Positions 37,410 through 50,760 of a stretch of 64,000 nt of DNA are shown in pieces. Source of the DNA: Paralvinella palmiformis (lineage: Eukaryota; Annelida; Polychaeta; Terebellida; Alvinellidae); contig JAODUP010000713.1 of NCBI GenBank assembly GCA_025642065.1, positions 69,501-133,500 on the forward strand, given 5' to 3'. The number at the start of each line of letters is the position of its first letter. Within the stretch, counting starts at the first letter, position 1. The notes under the pieces were generated by a model. It saw nothing but the letters and a program-made list of their open reading frames with translations. It was not told where the DNA came from and did no database searches. A program made the position numbers and the translations under genes.

Positions 37410-40400
37410 ATGGCCGAAGCTTTGCTAGAAGCAGTTGATAAAGCTGCAGGGTATGAACATCGTTTTCGCTTATTAGAAAAGTCATGGTTTTTATAGTCTG
37501 TATATATAACGATGCCACTATCACTGACATATGTCAGTATGTGACTGTCTATGACTATCAATTGGGTGAAATGTAGATCACTAGATGGTCTAGTCTAACT
37601 TGTTTAACGTGAATAGTCAATAGATCTAGACTAGTTACTAGAGACGTAGAGTCTATCTTTAAACTTAAAGGTTTATTAGATCGGCTTTTAAAGGTGATTA
37701 ATAGTCTTTATCATTCTGATTGTATAATATATATTATGATATGACATGTAGCATCGTTGTTATTAAAATAACCGTACCACGTTATTTTGGAAATACTAAA
37801 TAACTAATAGTAGATATCATATAGATCTAGTCTAGATACTAATTATAGTAGACTAGATACAGAGTTTATGACTAGATCTAGACTCGAGAGTCAGACTAAT
37901 AGTGTAACACTTGTACTATAGTTGTAGACATACTTTGATACTATAACTATACTACCTATAGTATAGCCATCAGCGATTTGTAGGTCTTACACTTTGTCCT
38001 TAGTGTTGGTTAGAAATTATTTCCTTTTGTGAGATGCTGAATGAACTGTATAAAATACAAAGTGGTTACGTATCTGAGCATTGGAACCCTGTACCTCAGC
38101 GTTTTAGCTCCGATGCAGCTTTACAAATAATCGGGGTTCCCAGGTATCCTAGAAAACCTGGAATATAACATTCCTGGAAATGTCTTTGAATTTGACAAAA
38201 TCTCACGGAAAAAATAGTGCCTTTGGAAAAACTCCACTTAAAATAAATAAAGGGAATAAATAGTATACCTGTAGAAAATAATATTTCCTTGGCTGCAGGA
38301 ACCATAAAATAATGCATTATGTCAGATTTTCTTTTTAATCTGATTATAATGCCTATTAATAGACTTAATCTAATATCTTTCTTAAACACTAGTAGCAGTA
38401 ATTACAACTGCGCTCCTGACACTGATGCGAGCAGATGAAAAATGATCATGAAATTGCTCAGATTTATAATAATATTAATGATGCTGAATGCTCGGATCTT
38501 TATCATCGACAAACACGATTGCAATGCTCGGCTTGCTGTTCCATGTCCGCGCTTCGGAAACCAACACTTGGGGGCACACACGTAGACTACTCAGACCTTT
38601 ATCATAAACAAACACGATTCTGATGCTCAGATACGTAACAACAGCCTATATAATATCAATGTATCAGGTCAACACTGTTAAGATGTATCCAGAACTCGGT
38701 ACTTTTAATGTCTCATTTGTATCTGATTAACCACTCGCAACATTGTAAGTCAAGGAAGTTATTGTGTAAGATTGAGTCTCAGAGCCCAGTGTACAATACT
38801 TAAAGTTGTTCATTATTCATTGTGCTTATGGTATTTCTGTTATGTGCTGGTCAAGGTAATGTTTGCTTTCAATAATTGCTTTCAGTTAGTGGTAAAAGAG
38901 TCATGCTTTGCACAATCATATTTTGTGGCCTATCCACGTAATTAAGCGTTGTTTCCCTCCATACACTGATACCATAAAAGATACATATGAAAAATGAAAA
39001 GCTGCTTTACCTTTTGTGCTGATTAATGCATTCAGTTCCTTGCCATAGCTGCCATGTAGCTCAGCAGTGTGAGCAGCAAGTGTACACTATGTGCTAGATG
39101 TGTTTAAAACATATGAATCATGTGTATGAGCTGTTACAAAATATAAGTCAATGTGAACTACAGTTGAAATTTTAGCGTGTAGTGGTATGGACAAAATTTT
39201 GTTTGGGTAACTGAACTGAATTGTTCTTGTCTTATGCTAGTGTATCTTGTTTAGATTTACACGAAAAGTTCCATAGTCAAGTCTCTATTGTCCATACAGT
39301 TTGAACAGCCTGTAGTTTAGTTGCACAACTGCAGTTAATTACCCAGGATGCCTTCTGTGCCATTGAATTCCTGTGAGGGTGTGCTGTTTATACTTTGCCA
39401 TTTGCCTGTTGGTTCTGGTGTGGTAAGGAGGTGTGGCTGCTAGCTCTGCATTGCCAGTCTGTATAACAGGTTACCTACTTCACGTTTTAATAAATGCCTT
39501 TGTTTTCCTCTTATTCCAACTATTATAATACTGTGGTTGTTGGAGGCAAAATATTACTCTGTAATGGAGCTGCTAAAAGCACCAGTGAATTGCAAAAAAA
39601 AAATTAATAGTTCAAGTAGCAATGTTGCACATGTCTACTATGGCATGAAATTGTTTCCAGTTCTTGCCTGTGTATAGTTATAGGACTCTGTACACACAAG
39701 TCATGTGTGACTTGCAGCATTACAGAAATTATTAACAAGATAGTATTTTTCTTACTTAAATGTTTGTATAATAATAAGCATTATTTACTTTGTCAGTGGC
39801 TTTTTAAAAAATTTGTTTCACAGTCTGAAATTTTGTTTCAGCATCGATCGTGACAGGATGGAAGCCCTTGAATTACTTGCTCAGGGCAAACGGAACCTGT
39901 TATGTGGTGAAGTACCAAAAGCTGTTAACGAGCTGCAGGAAACATGCAGGAGATTGTGAGTACAGATTGAATTAAAATATAAAGCATTGTGACTGTGTTA
40001 GCTAGAACAGATTTGTGAAGAAAAATACTAATTCCAGTAGCCTTCTATTCAAATGATCAAAAAAGTTCAGATGGTCATTTCTCGGTCTTGTAGAGAAACA
40101 GATGTTGCTTTGGAAGCTGATTTTAGAAGGACAAATAAGGTTTCTGTTTTTTGCATAAATGTAATACAGCTAGTCAGTAGTAGAAATAAGGAAAATGTTC
40201 ACTTGTCTGGCGGACAAGTGAAAATTTCATTCCACTTGTCCGCTAAACATTTTCCACCAATATTCTGTTACTTGTTCAAGCATCTGACCAATTAGGCAAA
40301 ACTACAAGCTTTGTGAATTAAAACAAACACATTATATATAATTTGAAAGAGATAATATAACATTTATTATGGTAATTAACTTCTATGCTAGAGCTAAGCA

Positions 40401-42396
40401 TCCTATCAAGACTACTGTTCTCAACCTTGTAACACAACTGCCAGGATTTTCGGAATTTGCAAATCAGCCAGAAAGAAAAATTAAATTTATCGGTTCTTCT
40501 CATGATCGTACTCGGACATGGTTTTGCATTTTTTTAACCAGTCATAGTTAATATTGTCCAGTTTTATGATATGAGACGGCTAATAGTCAATCTATAATCT
40601 ATAAAATATGATATATGCAGGGGCTTTTATATTTCATTACCATTCATGATTTTTTTCTACCAGCTGTCCTAAATTTTTCTATTTTTATCCATTTCATTTG
40701 GTTGGCACCAAAAGCCTCATTATAATATTCATAATCCTTTGAGAGGTACTAATTAATTTATAGGTTTCAGTGCTGCTTTGTGGTGATTTATATCATCCAT
40801 ACATTTCAGGGCCGACAAATTTGGTGAGACAGCAGATGAGTGTGCCGATGCATATTTTTACTACGGAAAGTCGTTGCTTGAACTCTCTAGGATAGAAAGT
40901 GGTGTCCTTGGCAATGCGTTACAAGGCAGTAAGTTACTTGGTTTGGTATTAATATGTGGTTTACAACAACAGGATAGCACCTAAAAAAAGTACGGTCCCA
41001 TTTTATAGGCACTTGGACCATAATCGTCTGGGCTTAGAACATCTGTTGGGTTCCGGGGAGGGGTAAGTGCCTTTCTGAGTGAGTATGTAGTGAACGGGCA
41101 AATAATTGTGGCTTTTTTACACTGAAAAGCATGGTGCCGATCAAAGGCAGATTGTTTACTGGGCTTTTTTGTTTTTGTTAGTTGAGGAAGATGAAGCAGA
41201 GGAGAAGTCGGATGAGAAGTCATCCACAGATATAGTTGAAAAAGATGATCTGACAGGTAATTGCCTATCTTGTGATGGTGGAAGAAGTACCATCATAGTT
41301 TTTACCACTGAGCTGGATCAGTAAGACAGAAATTTACTGTTCTGCCTTTTGATTTACTGCTTCTCCAATGAACCCAATTAAACAAATTGTCTGATCAGTC
41401 ATTATTTGATGAAGAATAATCATGGTTCATGCTTTAGACATGGATGGTGTCTGGAAAGAGGATACGTTTAAATTTGAAATAATGCTACGCACATTTACTA
41501 GCCCAAGAAAATATTTGGTTATGCAGGGACAGAACTATCTACCATCCTGCTATTACTAGTCTTTTCATAAGCTTCTGGCTCATATGAGCATCTTACACCC
41601 TTGTGCATCCTAATGTGTGATGGTTGTGATTTTTCCCTGCATGTGCTTCCTGTGTTTGAATGATTGACTGCTTGCTTTTCGTTGCCTTAGAATGTTATCT
41701 GCAGTTGTTTTTCCTTGGTGATTGATAGATGGCTTTGTTTTCGTGTCGGTGTGAAGAAGCTATGAATTAATCACCAGTGATGACATTGATTTGTGTGCTT
41801 AACAATTGAATAGTACAATCTTCGATCACTGGATATTAATAACAAGACGTACTTGAGTCACTGTTACCATGCTTCAAGTAATTGAAGGGACAACAGTGGA
41901 TGTGATCATTGTAATTTCTTATGTGATTGTGTACTCCACTTTGTTAACCATACATGGAACAAGGACGTTGTTCGGGTGAGATCTGACCAGGTGGTCCATA
42001 CTCTCCGATACCAACACGTGCCATGACTACTATTGAAACTTCCCTATTCCAGTTGAAGAGAAGGAGAAAATTAGCGATGAGATTATCGATGCCATGCTTG
42101 AAACGGATGAGGAAGTAAAGGCTCGTCTTGAGAAGGAAAAGGAAATCAGTGGGAAAGTTGAAGACAAAAAAGTGACCAGTCAGGGGGACAAGGATCTTGT
42201 AAAAGATAAAAAAGATGGAAATGAAGATGTTAGCATGGAAAACGATGACAAGAAAGGTTAGAATGAAAGTTGCTTGTCCTAACATTGTCCTGTGTACTAG
42301 AGGGTGTGTTGAAAAATGTTTGTAGATTTGAATGATTTTCCTCTAGTTTGATGTGTATCACATAGTTCATAAAATGTTAGTTGTTTATTTTAAAAG

Positions 42397-42438
<42 letters not shown>

Positions 42439-45400
42439 TCTTGCTGAAGACATTTTTGAAAATTAGGTGTCTTGCACTGAAACGAGTTGAAGAAATGTTT
42501 AAATTCTCAGGGACGATAATTGATGATAAAGATGCCAAAAATGGGAAAGAAACATCGGCCCTCAAGGAAGATGCGAACAAGGAGAATGTTGACAAGTTAG
42601 CTGAAGACAAGAAGGAAAATGTCAAAAGTGAAAAGGTTGCTACAAACAAAAAGGATGCCCTCAAAGTTGATAAGGATACTATGGAGAAAAAGGCAGATAT
42701 CAAAGTTGACAAGGATGCAACAGAGAAAACCGCCGATATCAAAGTTGATAGGGATACCCCGGGGAAAAAGGTCGAGGTAAAAGGCAACGAGGATGTCGCG
42801 GACAAAAAAGCTGATGTAAAAGGTGCTGAGGATGTCACGGACAAAAAGGGCGACCTCAAAAGTGTTTCAACCGGTGAAAATAAAACATCTGATGAAGAGA
42901 TGGAAACTGATGAAAACAAAGGTATTGAGCCGGTTAAACAGACTACATTTTAGCTAAGGAAGCACTTGGTTTTATTCGATAGTGTGTGTGTGTGTGTGTG
43001 TGTGTTTGTGTGAGTGAGACCATGGTGGTGGTTGTAATGGACATAAGGCAAATTAATACTCTTGTTTTTGTGGCACTTTGATTTACCAGTTCCCAAAAGG
43101 ACTCCCCATCTGCCGAAAGCCAGATGAACCTATGGGTAGAAAATTGAAAACAATTGTGGGAAGGCATCATGTTGACACAGTAAGCAAGTTAAGCATCAGT
43201 TTACTGATAAGTAATACACAGGTCATTCCTAATATTACTTCTATAATATTTTAGTGGGGATACGATTCTTAAAAATCCCGTTTTAACTTTTGAAAGACAC
43301 ATTCTTTTATTATTCAAGCCTAAAATGAGGACAAATGTTTTTGTTACAACACTATAATAATAAAAGTATAATATTATTGTAAGTAAATGGGCTGTGTTGA
43401 ATGTGTGTTGTATTAACTGGTCACATTTTACATGGCCCCTAATACATGGAAGCAATATACTGTTTGCCAAATTCCATCATCCCCTTATTTAACAATTATT
43501 TAAAATGGTTTCAGGGCTATGACTAAATAAACCCAGCTTTTTAGCCCTATGGATGATGCACTGTTTTGCACCTCCTATTCTGGATTAGAATTGTGGTGAT
43601 AGCTGTGTGTGTTTGGGAGTTGTGTCAGCCGTATGTCCCAGTTGTGACCAGGGCTGTAGCATTTTTGGAACCAATGCATGGATTTGTGCACAGGTATTAC
43701 GTGTGGCAATCCAATAGAACTGTGCATGCCTAGAGACGTTATGTGATGGTTTACACGACATTGGTCAACACAAGAAACATTTCACTTGACTTCTGAAGTG
43801 TTTGCATTGAACTAAGTGAGAAACTTAAACCTGGTCATTGGCATTGTCATAACAATTGCAAAACCTTGCCCGACATAAATTTGGTAGTTGAAAGTTATTG
43901 TTTCTTAAAATATTCTTAGAAGCCACACTGTTAGCTTAGAATTTGGAGCTTTATGCTGCAGACCTCTAAATCAAGTTTGATTCAAGGTACCTGTGTTGGT
44001 CTGATTTTTCCTTATGGAATTGCCCCTGGGTGATGTGCCACTCGCTTATTGGTGTAGCCAGAAGTAATACTCTGTGAAAGAAAAGCAGGGAGTTATTCAA
44101 CTCAGTGGTAATCATTAAATAGGTGATTTGTTTATGCCATGTATTCATCATCATTGAATGATTTTGTCAGAAAAGGGTAGATGCCGTGTTATTTAGATGA
44201 AATCTACCCAAAGATAGCAGCAGCTGGGTTATATTACTCCCTTTTCACAGCCATGCATACAGCTATGCAAATATCTGCAAGTTTCAGGGGTTTTTGTTTT
44301 GTGATCAACGGGTATATTTCTGTATCTCGACTTTGCATTAATAACATATGGTGGCATTGGGGTGTGATATACTAACCGTAATTTTTAATCCACTATTATA
44401 AATTGCCCGTCTTTAAGAAACTTACGTAATGCTTCTAAAAAACTAACACGTTTTTGTGTCAAGTACCAGATTAACCCATGCAGAATTTTAATATCTTTGT
44501 TTTATGCAATTGGGCTTCAGTGTTAAAAAAATTGTAAATATTTGAATAACTGTAACCTTTATGCCTCACCATTTGGATGTTGGTGGTCATCTTTGACCTA
44601 GTTCTACAGTCAGTAGCACAATAATGTTTTTAGTACTGCAAGCCAAATAAAATAGACTAATTCATTGACACATTTAATACCTTCCTTCCTTGAATTGAAT
44701 CTGGTGCTCTAGAAGGTGAAACATCTCAGGAAGAAGGTGTCGAGTCGGAAGACATTGGTGATGAAGAGAGCGAAGAACAAGAGGGTACCGAAGAAGAAGG
44801 TGATGGCGAGGGAGAGAAAGTGGAAGGAGAGGGTCCTTCTGATAAGAAGGTATGTGTGGTTACCGTTGTTATAATTGGTCATATTCTGATGATTATGTTT
44901 AGCTATGGGTAAAACATAAGTTTGCTCGCTTTAATATCACTGCAGGAGGAGGATATCTCAAATCTGCAACTTGCCTGGGAAATGTTGGAACTGTCGAAGA
45001 TAATATATAAAAGGTGAGCAGCATCTTCATTAATAATAGCCATGTATTTTGAAATCACCGATTTCTAGGAAGAGGGAATCACTTCATCTGGTGGTACTAC
45101 TAAACGCTTTCCCATTGCAGAAACACCAGCAGAGAGTCAAAGCTGAAGATGGCAGATTCATTTTTAAACTTGGGAGAAGTTGGCATGGAAACGGGTAAGA
45201 CTGTCTTGATGATAAGTGATGCAGACAGAAGAAATCATAGGATGATTATTATTTTAACAAATATAGATTCTTTTGAGAGAAATATCTGGTCATCATAATA
45301 AGTTCTCCCCAACCTGAAATAGTAGTAACTGTTCTGTTCCACAACAAGAATGTTTTACTTGGTTGGCTGGAAGATTCCCCCCAAATGTCTTTACTATATA

Positions 45401-48108
45401 TTCACTATTGATCGTATAAATGATATTTAATGAATTATTTTTAACTTCTAGAACAATACGAGACAGCTATATCAGATTTCAAAGAGTGCTTAAGGCTGCA
45501 AATGGAGTTACTGGATGCAGATGACAGAGCCTTAGCTGAAACATATTACCAGTTGGGCTTAGCTTGCACATTTCATGCACTTTATGATGATGCTGTAGAC
45601 TACTACCGAAAAGCCAGCAGCACAATAGAAACCAGGATTGGTCAGTATCTATTATAATATGAATTAGATATTATTAAGTGTTCTGGATTTAGTGTCACTG
45701 TTGTGTAGTGTTATTTCATATGTTTATTCATTTATTTCAGGGAACTTGAAGAAAATTATTGAGGGCATGGAAGGTAAGGGTAAGGAAAAGGCAGATCCTG
45801 ATGATCCACTTGTCAAAGCACAGAAGGAAGTAAAAGATTTAGAGGACATCATTCCAGACATAATGGCAAAGGTGTGGCTTCCATGATGATTAACTGTTGT
45901 TATTTGATTTGCTTCAAACCATTTGATAAATTCATTCAGTTTCATTGTGGGTTTTTTTTCTTAAACCTTTGCTCAATTCATTAGGCTACTAGATATAGGC
46001 TTTTGTGAAGTGGATTTTATCACATCAGACATAACAATAACACATTTTTTCTCATCAAAAACTAGATTGAGGATGTTTTGGATGAGAAGCGCAATGCAGA
46101 TAGGGTGAAACAGTTGGTTAAGGAGAATTTGACATCTAACATGGAACAAACGTCCACCACAACCACAGGATTTGGTCAAACAGAGCAACCTACTGTGAGT
46201 ATAATCTAAAATTGCTCAGTACAAGTAGTGTACAGGTAGTCGTCAACTTAAGATCTTGATTGGTTATGACGGATCGTTGCAAGTTGATCTGGTTGTAGGT
46301 GTTATAATTACCTTACATATATTATACTGTGTAATGATATTATAATCATCTTTAAGTCGTCTACTAGGGATGGGAAGATTCAATTTGTTTATTTTCGATT
46401 AGAATTATTCACCATACTTTACTCAAGCATGCCAGTGATCACACATTTCAATAAACTAATTTTAAAAGGGTTAAAGTAGCAACTTTATTTTTAATAAACA
46501 CTTAGAAGTTTTGATATAAACAAATAATATCTAAATTACTTTTACAAAAATTGCCAATAATTTTATGATAAAAATGACAAAATATATCTAGAAAAGAAAA
46601 ATAGCTTTTTGAGAATATCTAACCTACATGACCATAATTTCAAATAACTTCATGAACTAAAGTTCTGAGTTTTGTTCAGAAAGACCAGTATATCCACATT
46701 ACTGGGTTTTGAGGTTGATCCTCAGTGCTATGACTACATCGCCTGCTGTTGAGAAAACCCTCTTGAGTGGAACTGAAGTCCCATGGATGATGAAATAACA
46801 CTGGTTTCCGGTTTGCCCAGCAGAGGATACTGAGAGGATTTCACATGCTGTGGAATCAAGCTCTGTGATTGGGTGAAACCATAGGTCAACAGTAATCTAC
46901 ACTGACATCAAAGAAAACGTCATTGGAAATCCGGGATTTTCCCGCCTCATTGTCTGAGTGCACACTAACGAAGAGTAACGTGCCATTAAAAAAAAATGAA
47001 ATAAACTGGTTTACAAATTGAAAAAGCATTAATCGAACTGAAGGACTAAAACCAAGATTACTGTGAACCACAATTAATCGTCACATCCCTATCGTGTACT
47101 GCATGTCATCAGGCAGAACAGTCATACATTGTGTAGGTCAGAAGTTGATGACTAGCTGTATAATATCTTGAGTAGAATTTTGTGATGTTTGTACCAGATT
47201 TAGTGGTGTGGTATTTGGACTTAAATGCTGTTATCGTGTAGTTGATGTCATGGTCAACTCCAAATATCCAGTTCGTAGAATCTTATTCTGTTATTTATTT
47301 GGGTCATTTCATTCATCAGTAAATGGAAGGGAGGCCCCATGTCCTAAGTGAAATGAGGGCTAAATGTAAATAATGTCATCACACACTCAATGAGATTTTG
47401 AATAAAGAAGCCAGATACATGATTGTTGGTGATTATTTGTAGAATTTGAAATGCGTTAGTCAAGTCCTGCTGATATTATATAATCTTATTTGTTCAAAAA
47501 AAAGAAAAAAAAGCAATAGTTTTCTGTGATTGTTAATTGTATAAATTAACTGTTTCAGAGTCAGTCAGAGGCTGTAAAAGACATTACTCACTTGGTCAGG
47601 AAGGTAGGCATCAGACATGAATATACATACATGCTCAAACCTGTTTTATTTCCAATGTAGCATACTGTTCTGTTTCCTACCATTCCAGTTTTAATTTACT
47701 TGATTTTTTGTCAATATGAAAATATGAAGAAAACTGTTATCTTCACAAACTTGACTGCTTCTCGCCTTAGTACTACTTGGCCTTGACCTGTCATTTTGAA
47801 TTTCTAGAGAAAAAAGGTCGAAGATGATGATGAAGATACATTGAAGAAGGCCAAAACGCAAGAAAACAGCTCAGTGGACCAAGTGAATGGAACAGCAGAA
47901 GTCAATGGCAAAGCACCAGTTAATGGACAGGTATAGTCCTCTTAATCAGATGCCATAATTTAATTATTGCTTGGTGGCGATACTGTGCAAATAAATCCAT
48001 CTTTAAAGTTAAATTGTTGTTTATAGTGTACTGTAGTTTGCCAGATTATTTTCTCAGTAACTTTTTTTTTGTCTTTAGGCCAGCAAATCAGAGGTGTCGG
48101 CTTCCTAA
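37410..48108 (+). CDS. NASP: Nuclear autoantigenic sperm protein, histone chaperone (15 coding exons, 629 aa)
   Basis: Coding exons: 37410-37450, 39842-39955, 40810-40928, 41182-41256, 42053-42256, 42511-42921, 44713-44849, 44946-45013, 45121-45194, 45452-45640, 45741-45871, 46066-46194, 47559-47603, 47808-47930, 48079-48108. The sum is 1890 nt, with GT-AG introns. The SHNi-TPR architecture is clear. TPR1 ([20 protein letters not shown]) and the next helix pair ([19 protein letters not shown]) are cut by a ~275-residue acidic/lysine insert. The later TPRs follow ([53 protein letters not shown]), then a coiled coil, an NLS-like VRKRKKV and a KKAK cluster. The family binds H3-H4 and linker histones in the nucleus. 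The insert contains ~15-residue repeats ([13 protein letters not shown] and variants) in exon 42511-42921. Confidence 0.96.
38063..38642. mobile_element. Putative inverted-repeat element in NASP intron 1
   Basis: The left end GTTACGTATCTGAGCAT (about 38065-38082) recurs inverted at the right end (38622-38638). The right half holds two copies of an ~100-bp block with CTTTATCAT(C/A)(G/A)ACAAACACGATT. A partial relative of the left end lies at 25529. No target duplication is obvious and the family is unknown. Confidence 0.45.
40190..40300. repeat. Palindromic repeat in NASP intron 2
   Basis: CACTTGTCTGGCGGACAAGTG (40200-40220) is a short interrupted palindrome, followed by a second CCACTTGTCCGC 13 bases on. 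It is probably a remnant of a fold-back miniature element. Confidence 0.4.
42399..42436. repeat. (TG)n microsatellite just before NASP exon 6
   Basis: About 19 TG units lie 75 bases upstream of the exon starting at 42511. A second, interrupted (TG)n tract lies at about 42981-43010, 60 bases after the same exon ends. Confidence 0.95.
43925..44110 (+). mobile_element. Possible decayed SINE of family C
   Basis: AGTTTGATTCAAGGTACCTGTGTTGGTCTGAT with a following CCTTATGG resembles the body of the element at 51905-52070 (GGTTCAAATCC, TGTGTTGGTCGGAT, TTCCATGG). It is weakly preserved. Confidence 0.35.
46365..47091 (-). mobile_element. Internally deleted hAT transposon with transposase C-terminal remnant
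   Basis: The ends are TAGGGATGGGAAGATTCAAT on the left and, read inward, TAGGGATGTGACGATTAAT on the right. The 8-bp target copies are TCGTCTAC (46357-46364) and TCGTGTAC (47092-47099). On the minus strand around 46690-46790 the frame contains VFSTAGDVV and LRINLKTQ, the conserved hAT dimerisation region (normally S/PSERVFSTAG...R..L). It then stops. The 727-bp element lies in the NASP intron between exons 46194 and 47559 and is non-autonomous. Confidence 0.88.
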
Positions 48109-48319
48109 GGTAGTTGTGACATGGTTGGCAGCATCTGTCTCATGTTTATGGGATTGTTAAACAGGGCGTTACGATAGATCTAAACTTTGTAATTTCATCA
48201 TCCTCAGTGGTGGCACAATTTTTAAGAGAACTAACATGGTGTTATTTATTGTTAGCATTTACATTTAAAGTGTTCGTGAGTTAGTTCATCATTGTAAGTC
48301 TAAAACTTCATATTGTATA

Positions 48320-48325
48320 AATAAA
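48320..48325 (+). terminator. NASP: NASP polyadenylation signal
   Basis: AATAAA lies 212 bases after the NASP stop codon, followed by a GT-rich stretch (GTTGTCTTTGCTTTTGTTT). Confidence 0.7.
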
Positions 48326-49912
48326 GCTCATTATGAAGAAAGTTGTCTTTGCTTTTGTTTACACTTGTATATATGCTATGTTTGGGTCAGAAAACCTCGA
48401 GTCATTAGTAATGTTTTGAGTAAATGACCTTTAATGCTAATTGTAAGGAGAATAACGAACAATGTTTTATTTTATGCACATTTAAAACATTAACGACTAG
48501 TTAAAAATACTTAAGTCTTATGTAACAAATATGCATGATGGGGGTGCTAGTGATGATAATTTGAAATGCCTTCCAAATACTTCTAGCAGTCCATCAAGTT
48601 CCTTTGGGGGTGGGGATATGCTGTTTTTGTGTGTCAAAATTGTCATCGGTGCGAGTGTCTGATAAGTACGCCTGTGCACAAATTTATATGTGACAAATAT
48701 GAATTTGTATTATATAAATGAAATAATCGAATGTAATTAACATTTAAATATGGGTAATAGCTTCAGTCAATTGATATGGCTGCATGCTGCTTGGAATCTT
48801 AACTTGGCATTCTATTCCTAGATCATCAAATATTGCTCAACAGAGACTAGTTATATAAATGACTTGAAATAATGGTTTTTAACATTGCATGTATCATATG
48901 TAGGACTTGATTTGCTAAATATCTGAAACACATTTGTGTTAAATTAAATAGTTCACTTCCTTTTTTTGTTAATTGGGTGCAAAAACTGACAAAGGGCAAT
49001 ACCAATCCTAATGGATGGGAGATGATCTATCTTAAGCATGTCTTTCTACCAGGTAATGCTTTCATATTAGTGTAGAAATTTAATTCTGTATTAGTAGTGC
49101 ATCCTGGTATGTGTTGTGGTGCTAGTAATCTTTGAGTATATTAACATTTACAATGGGTCAGTGCTTCCTTGGCTACTCCCGTTAATGTTTATGCCCAATG
49201 TTTTCATGACTGGTGCAGGCGAGGATGAGATGACTTCATGTGGTTCTCCAACTGAAGTCTGTAGAGGGAATCAATTGCTACCAAACCCTAGAACTTGTTG
49301 TTCTGCATAGATCGCTTATAATTGGTAATAAGATATTAAGCTGTCGTTGACATTCATACATGGTGTGCATTGCATGTTTACAATAAGGTCCAAAATTATC
49401 CTAAGATTTGAAGAAACATGTTACTTTTTAAAATAATCAAGTTTAAGTGTTTATTTCATATTCATTATCTATCTTGATATGTAGTCTCAATAATTCTGTA
49501 TCTATTTTTTCCATTCCTCCATATATACATGCAAAAGGATTAAATAAAACATGCCCAAATAAGTATAATATTCTTCCATTGAGCTGAATAGGAGATTGCA
49601 TTAAACGAATTATTTCAATATACAATTAAACTGATGCCAATTTTGTGAAAAATTTACTAAAGCAAATTCTCATCCTCGTTTATTTAGTAGTACAATACGT
49701 CGAAGGGATAACTGGATTACAAACTTTGGAACTTATTGTAAGTAAAGGTGATGGGGGATCGGATTGGCTATTGCGTGTTGGGAGGCTATGAAATACTAAA
49801 AATAAATATTTTCCCTTACAAAATTCAATTTTTTGGCTCCAAAAATCCCTTTTCTGAGAGGCACTTGTCACTTGAAGCACTCATCTTGGAAAATTCCACA
49901 TAAAAGGATTAG

Positions 49913-50110
49913 CTCCCTGATAGTGTAGTTTTAAGAGCAGTGTGCTGCTAGTCTCCAGATTGTGCGTTCGAATCTGGTGCATACCTAAGTTTGTAGGATT
50001 TGCTTCCCTATGGTATTCGGCCAGATGTGACCAGCACAGAGGCCAAATAACTAGACAACTCTACACAAGAGCAACTCGGGTTAAATTCTGGTGATAAGTC
50101 CCTGCAACTA
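49913..50110 (+). mobile_element. tRNA-derived SINE, family C
   Basis: The head CCTGATAGTGTAGTTTTAAG (box A-like) and GCGTTCGAATCTGG (box B) are followed by a body including CCTATGGTATTCGGCC and CAACTCTACACAAG. It is comparable to 51905-52070. The acceptor/T-stem half does not form a complete tRNA, so this is not a tRNA gene. Confidence 0.65.
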
Positions 50111-50602
50111 ATTTTCCACATTTCTATCAATAGTGAATCTATGTGAATGATCACTTTCTATACACATCCTGGCAAAACAACGAGTGCTTAACATTAATTC
50201 GTTGATCACCTAAATGCATCCGGTATCCCCAAATTAATCCAGCAGCCTTCTGTTGTGTTGATCTTCCAAGATCATCCCAATCATAGATTTGGGAGAATTA
50301 CCACTGATTAGTATGACTTTTTAGACTACATGTTTGCAATTTAATTATAAATATATGTAAAAATAACTAGCCAACGCAATAGCTTGGCTGTGTCAAATTA
50401 ACAGTTTACACTGTTGCAAGTCTTAAAAAACTCCCAGTGAAACAATGCCCGTATTTGGTCGTGTATCAGCGCCTGCAAGACTGTAGGCGCTGCGCCATCT
50501 GGCGAATGAGACCGGCAGTTGCATGGGACGTCACTGGAGAGCTTTTTCCATCGTATAAATAATAATAGCAAATTTACACCCAGCATCTGATTCGTAGTTA
50601 AA

Positions 50603-50760
50603 TCGGACATTTCTGATGTTGACGATTTGCATGATTATATATCGGAAGAAGAGTAAGAAAGTGGTGACAAGCCTGATTCATGTGATATACAGGCATATCT
50701 GTTCGAACCAGACGCAGACGATTCAGAAACCGAAGATGATTCGACTAAATCACTCGTAAC
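50603..50760 (+). pseudogene. Degenerate acidic coding fragment with a YLFEP motif
   Basis: The + strand reads SDISDVDDLHDYISEEE, a stop, then ESGDKPDSCDIQAYLFEPD and an acidic DDSETEDDS run. Short acidic N-termini followed by a Y-x-FEP motif occur in several repeat-associated and P2X7-C-terminus-like invertebrate proteins. That comparison is from general memory and weak. A stop breaks the frame and no continuation was found. Confidence 0.3.

Noticed and set aside
42377..42919. 180-residue Ser/Phe-rich frame antisense to NASP exon 6
   Set aside because: It is a shadow of a lysine/acid-rich exon on the plus strand, which has matching splice sites.
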